Positions 19,501-27,742 of a stretch of DNA of 64,000 nt are shown here, piece after piece; within the stretch, counting starts at the first letter, position 1; every line of letters starts with the position of its first letter. The stretch is from Marinomonas spartinae (GTDB lineage: Bacteria; Pseudomonadota; Gammaproteobacteria; Pseudomonadales; Marinomonadaceae). The notes under the pieces are model-generated. The model was not told the origin of the DNA. It saw only the letters and a program-made list of their open reading frames with translations, and ran no database searches. A program made the position numbers and the translations under genes. The stretch spans positions 1 to 64,000 of the forward strand of contig NZ_FLOB01000014.1 in NCBI RefSeq assembly GCF_900089775.1. Reading direction: 5' to 3'.

Positions 19501-19528
19501 GTTTTCTTGTAATGTTGCGGAATGCCAT
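16517..19528 (-). CDS. large AsmA-like DUF748 protein
   Basis: This 1003-residue protein has one N-terminal membrane anchor (about residues 14-34, LRNLFIIPSLIVIGIIFIAWL) and a long periplasmic part of repeated short beta-strands (LxxLxLSLSSL patterns), typical of AsmA-like proteins. DUF748 features are near the C-terminus: GVINGTSHIVLKQFDLGG, IDLNIPLSGNIDNPQFGWGD and the final OmpA-like stretch with KRANSLKDYLVSQKI and IFICAPEVD. AsmA/YhdP/TamB-like proteins are thought to form hydrophobic grooves that move phospholipid between membranes; assigning that role here is inference. It is followed closely upstream by ybaN (18-base gap), which suggests one transcript. Confidence 0.85.
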   Translation of the reverse strand: MAFRNITRKPLRNLFIIPSLIVIGIIFIAWLMTPFVARHYLQEYFQSQGESASLQHLRVHFFPPRVTIKNLTVTKEKQDTLTLKELDLGINLSPLLSGTIRVSHAKIDGLTLSVKQQKNDWIIAGINLDQYQSKAAKEQTSNAPKTEKNSTPWTIEVPQFSFVNSHITLSRQTDASAPIQQDTVLINKLSINDLVGKGMDWQGSVQLNTNINTAKIDLASQFHYTPTKGQASLTIQDTLLPLQAFTHFIPAPYQTGKGDLSLQGTLTASLKKNNGTTSYQLNDSSLTASLKALDLPLPEQSHASLAASTLALSNLSASYDSQNNISTKGNLNIQLSGLTTKLKDKQSATVAKLSVNTPFNVAQHDQALTANTPKANIDLQKLTLSLSSLALTNEQSTLALSQLQLSKSPTDSLQLSVKSQLDSHNLSAEQADIKTHYDTLSLTNTSSFSQTQNSDIKVNNNDINLTLSGLTAQQKNKADVSLGQMHIAANTLNVDLANHQKPHLIGTDINLITQAFDAKLSDTKRAASWYRTSLSHVNLNQHANDFDVSLNKLNIQKLIVSEPLTSKTSQPASPALATIDDVAIDQIHANQDGVRIKQIDTKGVKGNLLLDSKKRIENLVFVDTNDQKVPSEKAKPINAPKQQDIVTKKQDSNKASTDSTFKAPYYVILDAYNMTGKSSLYIQDKSIDPALNRTLTIEKFAIRNLNTKDKKQKATLDFKARNDKYSTISGDVAIFPLANKLTMSSHLVVSQAELPPYSPYIANVLGYQIDSGQLNLDLKLTSKEGVINGTSHIVLKQFDLGGAYQSSSVIKTGVIPLNIAVGVLKNGDGNIDLNIPLSGNIDNPQFGWGDFLVLPIKKALFKASSNYLLQTFVPYANVISIAQFAGEQLLKIRVEPLKFKAKQTDLSADQDTFLKQLTDLMKDKKDSELRACGVASYQDLGLEKPPVTISNAARQAANAIATKRANSLKDYLVSQKISSSRIFICAPEVDLSRGSTPRIDLNF

Positions 19529-19546
19529 ATTCTCTACCTTGAGGAG

Positions 19547-19936
19547 TTAAATCGATGTGTCATCTGGTTTTTCTGGTCTTACTGGCAGTCGTAATAGATA
19601 AGTGCATACCGCAAGTCCAATACAAATAAGAGAAATGGCCGCCCAAAGTCGACCAATAAGAATCATAGAAATCCCCATCCCTATCCACATAAGAATAATG
19701 GCTCGGTTACGTGCTTTTCTTGGGATGCCTTTACCGGATTGCCAATCATGAATCATCGGGCCGAAGTGTTTATGGTTCATCAGCCAATGATGGAAGCGCT
19801 CGGATGATTTAGAAAAACACCATGCCGCGAGGAGGACTAAAGGGGTCGTGGGGAGCAAAGGTAAAAATATACCAATAATGCCTGTAATCAATGACAGCCA
19901 ACCCAAAATAAGTAAACCAATTCGTTTCCCCTGCAT
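19547..19936 (-). CDS. ybaN: YbaN family (DUF454) inner-membrane protein
   Basis: This 129-residue protein has the DUF454 hallmark GIFLPLLPTTPLVLLAAWCFSKSSERFHHWL, then HKHFGPMIHDWQSGKGIPRKAR and two C-terminal hydrophobic segments. It is an inner-membrane protein of unknown function. It lies 18 bases upstream of the DUF748 gene on the same strand and probably shares its promoter. Confidence 0.85.
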   Translation of the reverse strand: MQGKRIGLLILGWLSLITGIIGIFLPLLPTTPLVLLAAWCFSKSSERFHHWLMNHKHFGPMIHDWQSGKGIPRKARNRAIILMWIGMGISMILIGRLWAAISLICIGLAVCTYLLRLPVRPEKPDDTSI

Positions 19937-20123
19937 AGACTGATCCGTGACATTGAGTGGTAATGAATATGTTATTTTAACCTTGCTGGTGAAGATAGCC
20001 AGCCCAAAAAGTCCTGCGAAATAAAGAGATGAACGGATAACCTTGCCTAATAACCGCTGACCACTCTCGTTAAGCCGACTTTTTGGGTGATATTACTCTC
20101 TGCATGACTATTTTTTGGTATTG

Positions 20124-20792
20124 CTATTTTCCTGTATTAAAAATGTCTTCCATTGAACTGTTATCTTCTGATGCTTTCAGTGGCCACCCCCCTAAACGCT
20201 TTAACCGATTGACCATTTCACAAAATAGCTCAGCGGTTTTTTCTGTGTCGTATTTTGCAGAGTGCGCTTCAGCATTGCTAAAGGGGATAGAGGCGACTTC
20301 ACAGGCCTTGGCTAGTACTGTCTGCCCTAACATTAAGCCTGCTAAGCTGGCAGTATCAAAGCTGGAAAAAGGATGGAATGGATTACGTTTAATTTGTGCC
20401 CGTTCAATGGCTGCATTTAGAAAACCATGGTCGAAGGCGGCGTTGTGGCCAACAAGAATGGCACGTTTACAGCCTGCTGATTTTAATTCCTTACGTACTT
20501 TGGAGAAAATTTGCGTTAGCGCATCACTTTCTTCAATATGCGCTCTGTTAGGATCATATGGGTCAATGCCGGTGAAATCCAGCGCTGCTTTTTCTAGATT
20601 CGCCCCTTCGAAAGGTTTGACTAAGAATGACAAAGTTTCATGAGTATATAGCTCACCATTTTCATCCATACGAAGGATGCAGGCAGCAATTTCTAATAAT
20701 GCATCGGTTTTTTGATTAAAGCCTGCGGTTTCAACGTCGATAACAATCGGTAGGAAGCCACGGAATCGATCTTTAATTTCATGGTTTGACAA
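20124..20792 (-). CDS. rnt: ribonuclease T
   Basis: This 222-residue DEDDh 3'-5' exoribonuclease matures the 3' ends of tRNA, 5S and 23S rRNA. ExoI motif IDVETAG gives D19 and E21, Exo[12 protein letters not shown] gives the second Asp, and Exo[16 protein letters not shown] gives the catalytic His and last Asp. Length and flanking basic patches match RNase T. The divergent motY and following argG reproduce the pseudomonad order rnt-motY-argG, which supports the call. Confidence 0.95.
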   Translation of the reverse strand: MSNHEIKDRFRGFLPIVIDVETAGFNQKTDALLEIAACILRMDENGELYTHETLSFLVKPFEGANLEKAALDFTGIDPYDPNRAHIEESDALTQIFSKVRKELKSAGCKRAILVGHNAAFDHGFLNAAIERAQIKRNPFHPFSSFDTASLAGLMLGQTVLAKACEVASIPFSNAEAHSAKYDTEKTAELFCEMVNRLKRLGGWPLKASEDNSSMEDIFNTGK

Positions 20793-20885
20793 AAGAAGTT
20801 CCTTAATTCTGCCACTTTCTTAATAATGATGGGGTGGATAGATCGGATCATAACACAATTGATAATGCTTGAACGAGATCTCTAA

Positions 20886-21770
20886 ATGGGAATTACCCAA
20901 CGATTTATAACACGCACTTGTTTTCTGTTCGCAAGCAGTATGTTTGTGGCCTGTTCACAGGCGTCCATACTATATCAGTCTGGCATCACGGATTCGAAAT
21001 GGCTGTTATCGGGTGATATTTTTTCATGTAGCTTGAGTCATCCCGTGCCACATTATGGCGTTGGACATTTTATAAAAGAAGCGGGCGAGCCTATGAAGTT
21101 TGTGCTTAAGCCCAATAATGAAAAATTAGGACCTGGACAAGTTTATATCATTTCTCAGGCACCGGAATGGTCACCTGGCATCAAACCCGAAACGCTCGAT
21201 ATTTTACCTTACCCCGGTTATGGGTTGACCGTTGAAGTCGGGGGCAAAGTGGCAGAACGAATGTTAACCAGCCTGGATCGAGGTCGACAGCCTATGGTCG
21301 CTGGTACGGCATGGGAAGATCGTCGTGAGGTGGTGGAAGTGAGTTTGTCTAATATTAATTTTGAACCTGCTTATAATCAGTTTCGTCAATGTTTGTCGTC
21401 TCTATTACCGGTTAATTACGATCAAATCGCTCGTACGGCGGCCTTGTTTCCATCTGGAAAAGTACAGTTAACAGATAGTATTAAGCAGCGTTTGAAGTTG
21501 GTGGCTTTATATGTGAAGCACGATCCGACAGTTGAATATATTTACATTGATGGCCACTCAGATAATGTTGGTTCACGACGAGATAACCGAGAGTTATCTA
21601 AAGAGCGCGCCGAAAAAGTGACTGCGTATTTGTTAAAGCAAGGTGTGCCAGTAGATAAAATCATTTCTCGTTATCACGGTGACCGCTATCCAGCGGTCAG
21701 TAATCGTACGGCCGCTGGCCGTGAACGTAACCGTCGTGTGACTATTCGTTTAGAAAAAATTGGCAAGTAA
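20886..21770 (+). CDS. motY: MotY-type flagellar stator protein with OmpA domain
   Basis: This 294-residue exported protein has a signal peptide to about residue 27 (FASSMFVACSQA). Its MotY N-terminal domain starts ILYQSGITDSKWLLSGDIFSCSLSHPVPHYG, and the C-terminal OmpA-like peptidoglycan-binding domain includes IYIDGHSDNVGSRRDNRELSKERAEKV and YHGDRYPAVSNRTAAGRERNRR. MotY forms the T-ring that anchors the stator of polar flagella. The position between rnt and argG matches Pseudomonas. It implies a polar flagellum. Confidence 0.92.
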   Translation: MGITQRFITRTCFLFASSMFVACSQASILYQSGITDSKWLLSGDIFSCSLSHPVPHYGVGHFIKEAGEPMKFVLKPNNEKLGPGQVYIISQAPEWSPGIKPETLDILPYPGYGLTVEVGGKVAERMLTSLDRGRQPMVAGTAWEDRREVVEVSLSNINFEPAYNQFRQCLSSLLPVNYDQIARTAALFPSGKVQLTDSIKQRLKLVALYVKHDPTVEYIYIDGHSDNVGSRRDNRELSKERAEKVTAYLLKQGVPVDKIISRYHGDRYPAVSNRTAAGRERNRRVTIRLEKIGK

Positions 21771-21801
21771 TAATTCGTTAAACTGTCTAGTCTTGATAAG
21801 A

Positions 21802-21844
21802 GTCCAACGATTCCATTAATTTCAATGGCGTGTTGGGCTTTTTA
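21802..21844 (+). terminator. terminator after motY
   Basis: GTCCAACG and CGTGTTGG(GC) pair imperfectly around an inner stem CCATT/AATGG and are followed by CTTTTTA. It lies about 30 bases past the motY stop and before argG. Confidence 0.55.
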
Positions 21845-21949
21845 CTTGCTAAGGAAGTAGCGAAATCTTACACTAGATGACCCCTTTTTTTAATTTTTGC
21901 ACCGCTATTTGACTGTGGTTGCGTGACATCGTTGAGGAGAACAGAAAGA

Positions 21950-23182
21950 ATGTCTGACGTGAAGAAGGTAGTGCTGGCCTATTCGGGCGGCCTGGACACT
22001 TCGGTAATTGTGAAGTGGCTTCAAGAAGAGTATCAGTGTGAAGTAGTGACCTTTACCGCTGACTTAGGTCAAGGTGAGGAGGTAGAGCCTGCTCGCGCGA
22101 AAGCTCAAGCGTTGGGTGTTAAGGAAATCTTCATTGAAGATTTGCGTGAGGAATTCGTTCGAGACTTTGTTTTCCCTATGTTCCGTGCGAACACGATTTA
22201 TGAAGGTGAGTATCTCTTAGGTACCTCTATTGCTCGTCCTCTGATTGCTAAGCGTTTGATTGAGATTGCTAATGAAACCGGAGCCGATGCCATTGCTCAC
22301 GGTGCGACGGGTAAAGGTAATGACCAAGTGCGTTTCGAACTTGGTGCTTACGCTCTTAAGCCTGGTGTAAAAGTGATTGCACCTTGGCGTGAGTGGAACC
22401 TAACGTCTCGCGAAACCTTAATGAACTACTGTGAAGAGCACCAGATCCCAGTCGATTTTTCAACCAAGAAGAAAAAATCGCCTTACTCTATGGATGCTAA
22501 CTTGTTGCATATCTCTTACGAAGGCGATCAGTTAGAAGATCCGTGGCTAGAGTCGGAAGAAGATATGTGGCGTTGGTCGGTGTCTCCTGAGCAAGCACCG
22601 GAAACGCCAACTTATATTGAAATTGAATACGAACATGGTGATCCCGTTGCTATCAATGGTGAAAAAATGTCGCCAGCCACTATTTTGGAAACTTTGAACA
22701 AAATCGGTGGTGAAAACGGTATTGGCCGTATCGATATCGTAGAAAACCGTTTTGTTGGTATGAAAGCGCGTGGTTGTTATGAAACCCCGGGAGGCACCAT
22801 TATGTTGCGTGCCCACCGTGCGATGGAGTCTATCACACTGGATCGTGAAGCCATGCATCTTAAAGACGAGCTAATGCCGCGATACGCAAAAGTGATCTAC
22901 AATGGTTTCTGGTGGTCTGAAGAGCGCCGCATGCTGCAAGCAATGATCGACACATCTCAGAAATACGTTTCTGGTACCGTGCGTTTGAAATTGTATAAAG
23001 GAAATGTGAGTGTTGTTGGTCGTCAATCGCCCAACAGTTTGTTTGATAGTTCCATTGCGACTTTTGAAGACGATGCCGGTGCTTACGACCAAAAAGATGC
23101 GGCTGGTTTTATTAAACTTAATGCATTGCGCATGCGAATCGCAGCTCAAAAAGGACGTGGCTTTTTAGACTCTGATAAGTAA
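21950..23182 (+). CDS. argG: argininosuccinate synthase
   Basis: This 410-residue enzyme joins citrulline and aspartate using ATP in arginine biosynthesis. The PP-loop [15 protein letters not shown] is near the N-terminus, followed by [13 protein letters not shown] and the [20 protein letters not shown] segment of the type I enzyme. ATG 21950 follows GAGGAG by 10 bases and gives the usual start ([14 protein letters not shown]); an upstream in-frame codon at 21923 is rejected. A strong terminator follows. Confidence 0.97.
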   Translation: MSDVKKVVLAYSGGLDTSVIVKWLQEEYQCEVVTFTADLGQGEEVEPARAKAQALGVKEIFIEDLREEFVRDFVFPMFRANTIYEGEYLLGTSIARPLIAKRLIEIANETGADAIAHGATGKGNDQVRFELGAYALKPGVKVIAPWREWNLTSRETLMNYCEEHQIPVDFSTKKKKSPYSMDANLLHISYEGDQLEDPWLESEEDMWRWSVSPEQAPETPTYIEIEYEHGDPVAINGEKMSPATILETLNKIGGENGIGRIDIVENRFVGMKARGCYETPGGTIMLRAHRAMESITLDREAMHLKDELMPRYAKVIYNGFWWSEERRMLQAMIDTSQKYVSGTVRLKLYKGNVSVVGRQSPNSLFDSSIATFEDDAGAYDQKDAAGFIKLNALRMRIAAQKGRGFLDSDK

Positions 23183-23224
23183 TCCGCAGTAACGTCTGGA
23201 TTTTACTCGTCGGCTATGTCCATA

Positions 23225-23256
23225 AACGCTCTATTCAGGTTGAATAGGGCGTTTTT
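23225..23256 (+). terminator. terminator after argG
   Basis: AACGCTCTATTCA and TGAATAGGGCG form a stem around a short loop, followed by six T. It lies about 45 bases after the argG stop. Confidence 0.8.
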
Positions 23257-23357
23257 TATTTTTGTACAGATGGTCAAATATTTTTCAAGCTTGCGTATAA
23301 TGATTGAACGGTCACTCCTAGACCATTGAACGCTATTCATCCAGAAGGAAAGATTAC

Positions 23358-24251
23358 ATGGCAATTTATAATTTTGGTTCGATTAACCTCGACCACCTTT
23401 ATCAACTTGATCACTTTGTACGACCGGGTGAAACCATGGCATCGGACAGTTATCAATGTTTGCTTGGTGGTAAAGGGGCGAACCAGTCTGTTGCCTTGGC
23501 GAAAGCGGGTGCAGACGTCAAACACGTTGGTGCGGTACATAAAAATGATGCGCAAATTTTGGCGCAATTGTCTGACCTTGGTGTGAATACGGACTTGATT
23601 GCTAAGTTGGATGTGCCAACAGGGCACGCGATTATTCAACTGAATAAAGAGGCGGAAAATGCCATTATTCTATTTCAAGGCGCGAACCATGCATTGACGG
23701 AAGAACAGGTTGATCAAGTCTTAGCTCAGGCTTCATCTGAGGATTGGGTGTTGCTACAAAATGAGACAAACCTAATCCAATATATTATGCGTCAAGCACG
23801 AGCAAAAGGGCTGAAAGTTGCCTTTAACCCTGCGCCAATGGACGCTCAATTGGCGAAGGAAGTGTTGCCTTTTGTTGACCTTCTGATTGTTAATGAAGTA
23901 GAAGCAATGGACTTAATTGGCGTTAACGATGTGGATGCCGCGATTGATGGTTTGCCGAAAGCTTACCCCGAACTGGCTGTGCTGATGACACTAGGAAAAG
24001 CTGGAGTACGCTATTTTAATCAAGATCAAAATCTATTTGTTGAAGCGTTTTCTGTGAAAGCAGTGGATACCACCGCTGCGGGAGATACCTTTATTGGTTT
24101 TTGTCTATCAGCGCTAATGGATCAGTTGGATATGAAAGAAGTGCTGACGCGAGCTTGTGCGGCGTCTGCTATCTGTGTCACTAGAATGGGGGCTTCAAGT
24201 GCCATTCCAAGCATTTCAGAAGTTAATGAGTTTTTAGCCGAACAAGCTTAA
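23358..24251 (+). CDS. ribokinase-like PfkB sugar kinase
   Basis: This 297-residue PfkB-family kinase has substrate motif GGKGANQSVALAKAG at about residues 36-50, the NPAPM and LLIVNEVEA segments of ribokinase, and the catalytic C-terminal motif DTTAAGDTFIGF with the base Asp. Ribokinase phosphorylates ribose at O5. The next gene, 55 bases downstream, is a nucleoside hydrolase that would release ribose from nucleosides, so the pair looks like a nucleoside-salvage operon. Confidence 0.9.
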   Translation: MAIYNFGSINLDHLYQLDHFVRPGETMASDSYQCLLGGKGANQSVALAKAGADVKHVGAVHKNDAQILAQLSDLGVNTDLIAKLDVPTGHAIIQLNKEAENAIILFQGANHALTEEQVDQVLAQASSEDWVLLQNETNLIQYIMRQARAKGLKVAFNPAPMDAQLAKEVLPFVDLLIVNEVEAMDLIGVNDVDAAIDGLPKAYPELAVLMTLGKAGVRYFNQDQNLFVEAFSVKAVDTTAAGDTFIGFCLSALMDQLDMKEVLTRACAASAICVTRMGASSAIPSISEVNEFLAEQA

Positions 24252-24306
24252 TTTGTCATGTCGATGTATTGACTGACTAAATGTATATAAAAAGAGGAAG
24301 TCGAAT

Positions 24307-25248
24307 ATGGCTCGTAAAATTATTATTGATACAGATCCTGGCATTGATGATGCTATGGCGATCTTTTTTGCATTCCAAGCGAAAGAGTTGGACGTGTTGG
24401 GGCTTACCACTACATTCGGTAATGTGCCTGTTGAGCTAGCAACGCAAAATGCCATTACCCTAACGGAAATTGCGAAAGTGGAGGTTCCTGTTGCTCAAGG
24501 TGTTGCGCTGCCATCCGTGATTGAACCGCGCCCGCACCCAGATTTTGTCCATGGTAAAGATGGTTTTGGTAACATCAATTGGCCAGCTCCTAAGGGGAAA
24601 GCGGTTAAAGAAAGTGCCGCTCAGTTTATTATCGATACGGTTCGTCAGTACCCAGGTGAGGTAACCATTATTGCACTGGGACCATTGGGTAATTTGGCCG
24701 CCGCTCTTAAGTTAGACCCAGAGGTTGCGGAGTTGGTGGACGAAGTTATTTTGATGGGGGGAACTGCCATTGAATATGGTAACGTTTCGCCTGTTGCAGA
24801 AGCCAATATTATGAATGACCCCCATGCGGCAGATGTTGTGTTTACTGCGCCTTGGCAAGTGACCATGATAGGGTTGGATGTGACTCATCAAGTGTTGCTA
24901 GACAATAATGTTCTTGGACGTATAAAGGCCGCCAATCCTGAAGAGGGTGGTTTCTTGTACGACTGCGCGCAACATTATATCAATTTCTATAGTAGCCGTT
25001 TTGGAGTGCATGGTTGTTATTTCCACGATGCCTCTACAATCGCTTATGCCATGGATCCAAGTATCTTCGGTGTGGAACTGGGAGCGGTGCGTGTTGCTTG
25101 TGAAGGAATTGGCATTGGTCAGACGATTTTTGCTCCACAAGGCATGGATTTTCCTGAACCCCATTGGAATGATGTGCCAATGACGCAAGTTTGTATGGAA
25201 GTAGACAGTGAGAAGTTGTTGAAACTGTTTGAAACAACCTTGTCCTAA
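24307..25248 (+). CDS. inosine-uridine-type nucleoside hydrolase
   Basis: This 313-residue enzyme cleaves ribonucleosides to base plus ribose. The calcium-binding motif DTDPGIDDAMA is at residues 6-16. IIALGPLGNLAAAL, MGGTA and the late FHDASTIAYAMDP with the catalytic-region His complete the IunH/Rih pattern. AAAGAGGAAG precedes the start. It follows a ribokinase-like gene on the same strand, so ribose release and phosphorylation are coupled. Which bases it accepts cannot be read. Confidence 0.92.
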   Translation: MARKIIIDTDPGIDDAMAIFFAFQAKELDVLGLTTTFGNVPVELATQNAITLTEIAKVEVPVAQGVALPSVIEPRPHPDFVHGKDGFGNINWPAPKGKAVKESAAQFIIDTVRQYPGEVTIIALGPLGNLAAALKLDPEVAELVDEVILMGGTAIEYGNVSPVAEANIMNDPHAADVVFTAPWQVTMIGLDVTHQVLLDNNVLGRIKAANPEEGGFLYDCAQHYINFYSSRFGVHGCYFHDASTIAYAMDPSIFGVELGAVRVACEGIGIGQTIFAPQGMDFPEPHWNDVPMTQVCMEVDSEKLLKLFETTLS

Positions 25249-25275
25249 GTCGTCAAGTCGCGTTATCTGAAAGTT

Positions 25276-25305
25276 CTAGGCATGATGTTGGTTCTCCATG
25301 CCTAG
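25276..25305 (+). terminator. hairpin after the nucleoside hydrolase gene
   Basis: CTAGGCATG and CATGCCTAG form a perfect 9-bp stem around a 12-base loop, 28 bases past the stop. No T-run follows directly, so it may be a weak terminator or an mRNA-stabilising hairpin. Confidence 0.45.
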
Positions 25306-25438
25306 TCCGTCTAGTCTATGGTTGTTTTTATAATCGTCGTAGCAAAGAAGCACTAAAAGAAAAAGTATTAGGGTAAGATGCGAACGCTTCACGTCGCATT
25401 GGTATTGTGGTTTAGATGCTGTGCAGATAGTGATTAGA

Positions 25439-25756
25439 CTATGAGTTGTCTTCGATAAAGGTTTTTATATACGTTAGGTCTTTGGACGATATTTTGTGAA
25501 AACTCAGCCGTATATAGTGTTTATTGTGCTCATTTAGCACATCGACTAAAGGCTTGCAGAGCGCTTTTATGAGAGCGGTTTTGCCCTCATGTATGGCGTT
25601 CAGTTCCAGCTTAACCAGTTTTGAACCTTGTGAACCATAGGGAGCTTCCACCTCTATTTGCTGAGAAGAGATGTGAGTGCAGTGAACAGACATCACCATG
25701 CCATTGGTTAAATAGAGTCTTCCAGACCAAAAACATCTTATGTATGGTGCTTTCAT
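25439..25756 (-). CDS. hypothetical protein, possibly PilZ-like
   Basis: This 105-residue soluble protein has alternating beta-strand patterns (GRLYLTNGMVMSVHCTHISSQQIEVEAP, SKLVKLELNA, HYIRLSFHKIS). The length and strand pattern recall a PilZ barrel, but the RxxxR and D/NxSxxG c-di-GMP motifs are not convincing. The family is therefore unrecognised. It stands alone between the nucleoside hydrolase and the aminotransferase. Codon use looks like the neighbours. Confidence 0.5.
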   Translation of the reverse strand: MKAPYIRCFWSGRLYLTNGMVMSVHCTHISSQQIEVEAPYGSQGSKLVKLELNAIHEGKTALIKALCKPLVDVLNEHNKHYIRLSFHKISSKDLTYIKTFIEDNS

Positions 25757-25854
25757 CTTATTTCTCTTGTACTTTTACGAAAGTTTACGCTGACAAGTAT
25801 TATAGGGAAAACGCTTGATACAACCAGTATTCAATTTAGGCATTTTTATGAAAT

Positions 25855-25890
25855 AAAAAAATCCGAATGGTCGTCCCACTCGGATTGTTT
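25855..25890 (-). terminator. terminator after the aminotransferase gene
   Basis: ATCCGA and TCGGAT pair around a 13-base loop, with seven A on the left that read as a U-run on the minus strand. It lies 30 bases beyond the aminotransferase stop. Confidence 0.6.
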
Positions 25891-25920
25891 GATTTCGTTT
25901 TATTATTCAGAGTAAATTGG

Positions 25921-27258
25921 TTAGTGTTGTTCCTTTAGGGTGTCACCTAACGCATTGATCAAACTGTCCATTTCTGACTTTTCTGTAGTAAATGGTGGTG
26001 CTAGCTGGATCGTATCGGCCCCGTAGCGCACATAATAGCCTTTCTCCCACATACGCATAGCAATTTGAAAAGGTCGCTTAGCGGGTTCACCGTCAATATG
26101 GGCAATGCTCATACCAGAGGCAAAGCCATAGTTTCGAATATCTGTAACGAGTGGGCTAGCGGCTTTTAATTGATGGACACAGGCCTCCCAAATAGGGCTC
26201 ATTTCCTTTACCCGATCAATCAAGTTCTGCTGTGTGATTGCTTCGAGAGAAGCCAGGCCAGCAGCACAGGCAATGGGGTGGGCTGAGTAAGTATAGCCAT
26301 GGGGGACTTCCAACATATAATCAGCGCCACCAGTTTCCATAAAGGTGTCATAAATTTCCTGTTTGAACGCCACGGCCCCCATCGGAATGGCTCCGTTAGT
26401 GACTTGCTTGGCTAGAGTAATGATATCGGGTGTTACCCCAAAAGCTTCTGCCCCTGTTTTTGCGCCCATACGGCCAAAACCAGTAATCACTTCGTCAAAA
26501 ATCAATAGAATATCGTGTTCATCACAAATTTGACGGAGACGTTGGAGATAACCAACAGGGGGGACAATCACACCACCTGAGCCCGACATAGGCTCAACAA
26601 TCACAGCAGCAATATTGGAGGCATCGTGCATATTAATCAAGTTAAGCAACTCTTCGGCGCGCTCTTTGCCTTTTTCAGGCATGCCTTTTGAGAATTCCGT
26701 ACCAGGTACTTGCGTATGGGGTAAATGATAAGACTCAAGACCTTGCCCATATAGAGTACGATTGGCAGGAATACCACCCACACTAAAGCCTGAAACCCCT
26801 GCGCCATGATAGCCCTTGGCACGACCAATAAATTTGGTTTTTGTGCCTTTGCCTTTTTTACGCCAATAAGCTCGAGCAATTTTTAATGCCGTATCTACAG
26901 ACTCAGAACCAGAGCCAGTAAAAAAGATACGATTGAGTGGTGCGGGCATAAACTCCGTTATTTTCTCAGCCAATAAGAAGGACTTTTCATGGCCAAATTG
27001 AAAGGCAGGGGAGTAATCCAGTGTTTTTATCTGTTTCGCGACGGCTTCGTTAATAGAAGGGACGCTGTGCCCTAGACCACATGTCCATAAACCAGAGAGC
27101 CCATCAAAAATTCTTCGGCCATCTATATCTGTGTAGTAATGACCTTCTGCGGATGCAATGAGACGAGGATCTTGTTTGAATTGTCTGTTGCCCGTGTAGG
27201 CCATCCAGTGGGCATCTAATTGAGTTTGGGTAAGTTTGGTCTTTGCGATCTGGCTCAT
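25921..27258 (-). CDS. class III omega-amino acid--pyruvate aminotransferase
   Basis: This 445-residue PLP enzyme of class III aminotransferases begins DAHWMAYTGNRQF, as in beta-alanine/omega-amino acid:pyruvate transaminases. FFTGSGSESVDTALKIARAY binds the cofactor phosphate, LLIFDEVITGFGRMG carries the conserved Asp, and DIITLAKQVTNGAIPMGAV carries the Schiff-base Lys. Substrates are probably beta-alanine, taurine-like or polyamine-derived amines with pyruvate as acceptor, but cannot be fixed from sequence. It is monocistronic. Confidence 0.88.
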   Translation of the reverse strand: MSQIAKTKLTQTQLDAHWMAYTGNRQFKQDPRLIASAEGHYYTDIDGRRIFDGLSGLWTCGLGHSVPSINEAVAKQIKTLDYSPAFQFGHEKSFLLAEKITEFMPAPLNRIFFTGSGSESVDTALKIARAYWRKKGKGTKTKFIGRAKGYHGAGVSGFSVGGIPANRTLYGQGLESYHLPHTQVPGTEFSKGMPEKGKERAEELLNLINMHDASNIAAVIVEPMSGSGGVIVPPVGYLQRLRQICDEHDILLIFDEVITGFGRMGAKTGAEAFGVTPDIITLAKQVTNGAIPMGAVAFKQEIYDTFMETGGADYMLEVPHGYTYSAHPIACAAGLASLEAITQQNLIDRVKEMSPIWEACVHQLKAASPLVTDIRNYGFASGMSIAHIDGEPAKRPFQIAMRMWEKGYYVRYGADTIQLAPPFTTEKSEMDSLINALGDTLKEQH

Positions 27259-27742
27259 AAAGGTGAGTCTCTCTCATCATGGGGATATGTATAAGAGAAG
27301 CATGGGCCGTGAATAATGTTTAATAAATTCAATCTTAATTAATTATAGATTAGTAATTATTAAACAAAGGATTGGTCTTCTCGTGCTGCTTTTTTCAGGC
27401 TTATCTGTCTTTGTCAGATTTCATTACTTTTTGTTACTACATAACGGATTACAATGAATTGCTGTCTCTATTGTATGGGGATGGCAATGGCTCTCAAAAA
27501 ATTGAAAAGCTGCATGCGAGGAGCATTGGTCAGTTTTAACAAATTTTTATTGTGGCCTGTTACCAATAAGGAGCAAGAGGGAGGGGGAAACTTATGTTCT
27601 ATTTGTATATGGTGATAACGCTTTTTCTTTATCCTACTAAGACACGCTGACAAAGGTTTGGTGGCCAGTCTTCTTGCTCGTTGGCTCTTTTCTCTTTTTT
27701 GAGTTTTTCAAGTATGCCGCTTTTGGCATAAGGAGAAGAGAA
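27259..27742. other. divergent promoter region between aminotransferase and cqsA
   Basis: No gene is seen. Close to the aminotransferase, GTTTAATAA (27318-27326) and TTATTAAAC (27357-27365) form a 9-bp inverted repeat in very AT-rich DNA, a possible regulator site. Immediately before the cqsA ribosome site, TATGCC (27713-27718) and GGCATA (27725-27730) form a small hairpin around a 6-base loop, abutting AGGAG. The ORF-like stretches inside have no family features. Confidence 0.45.
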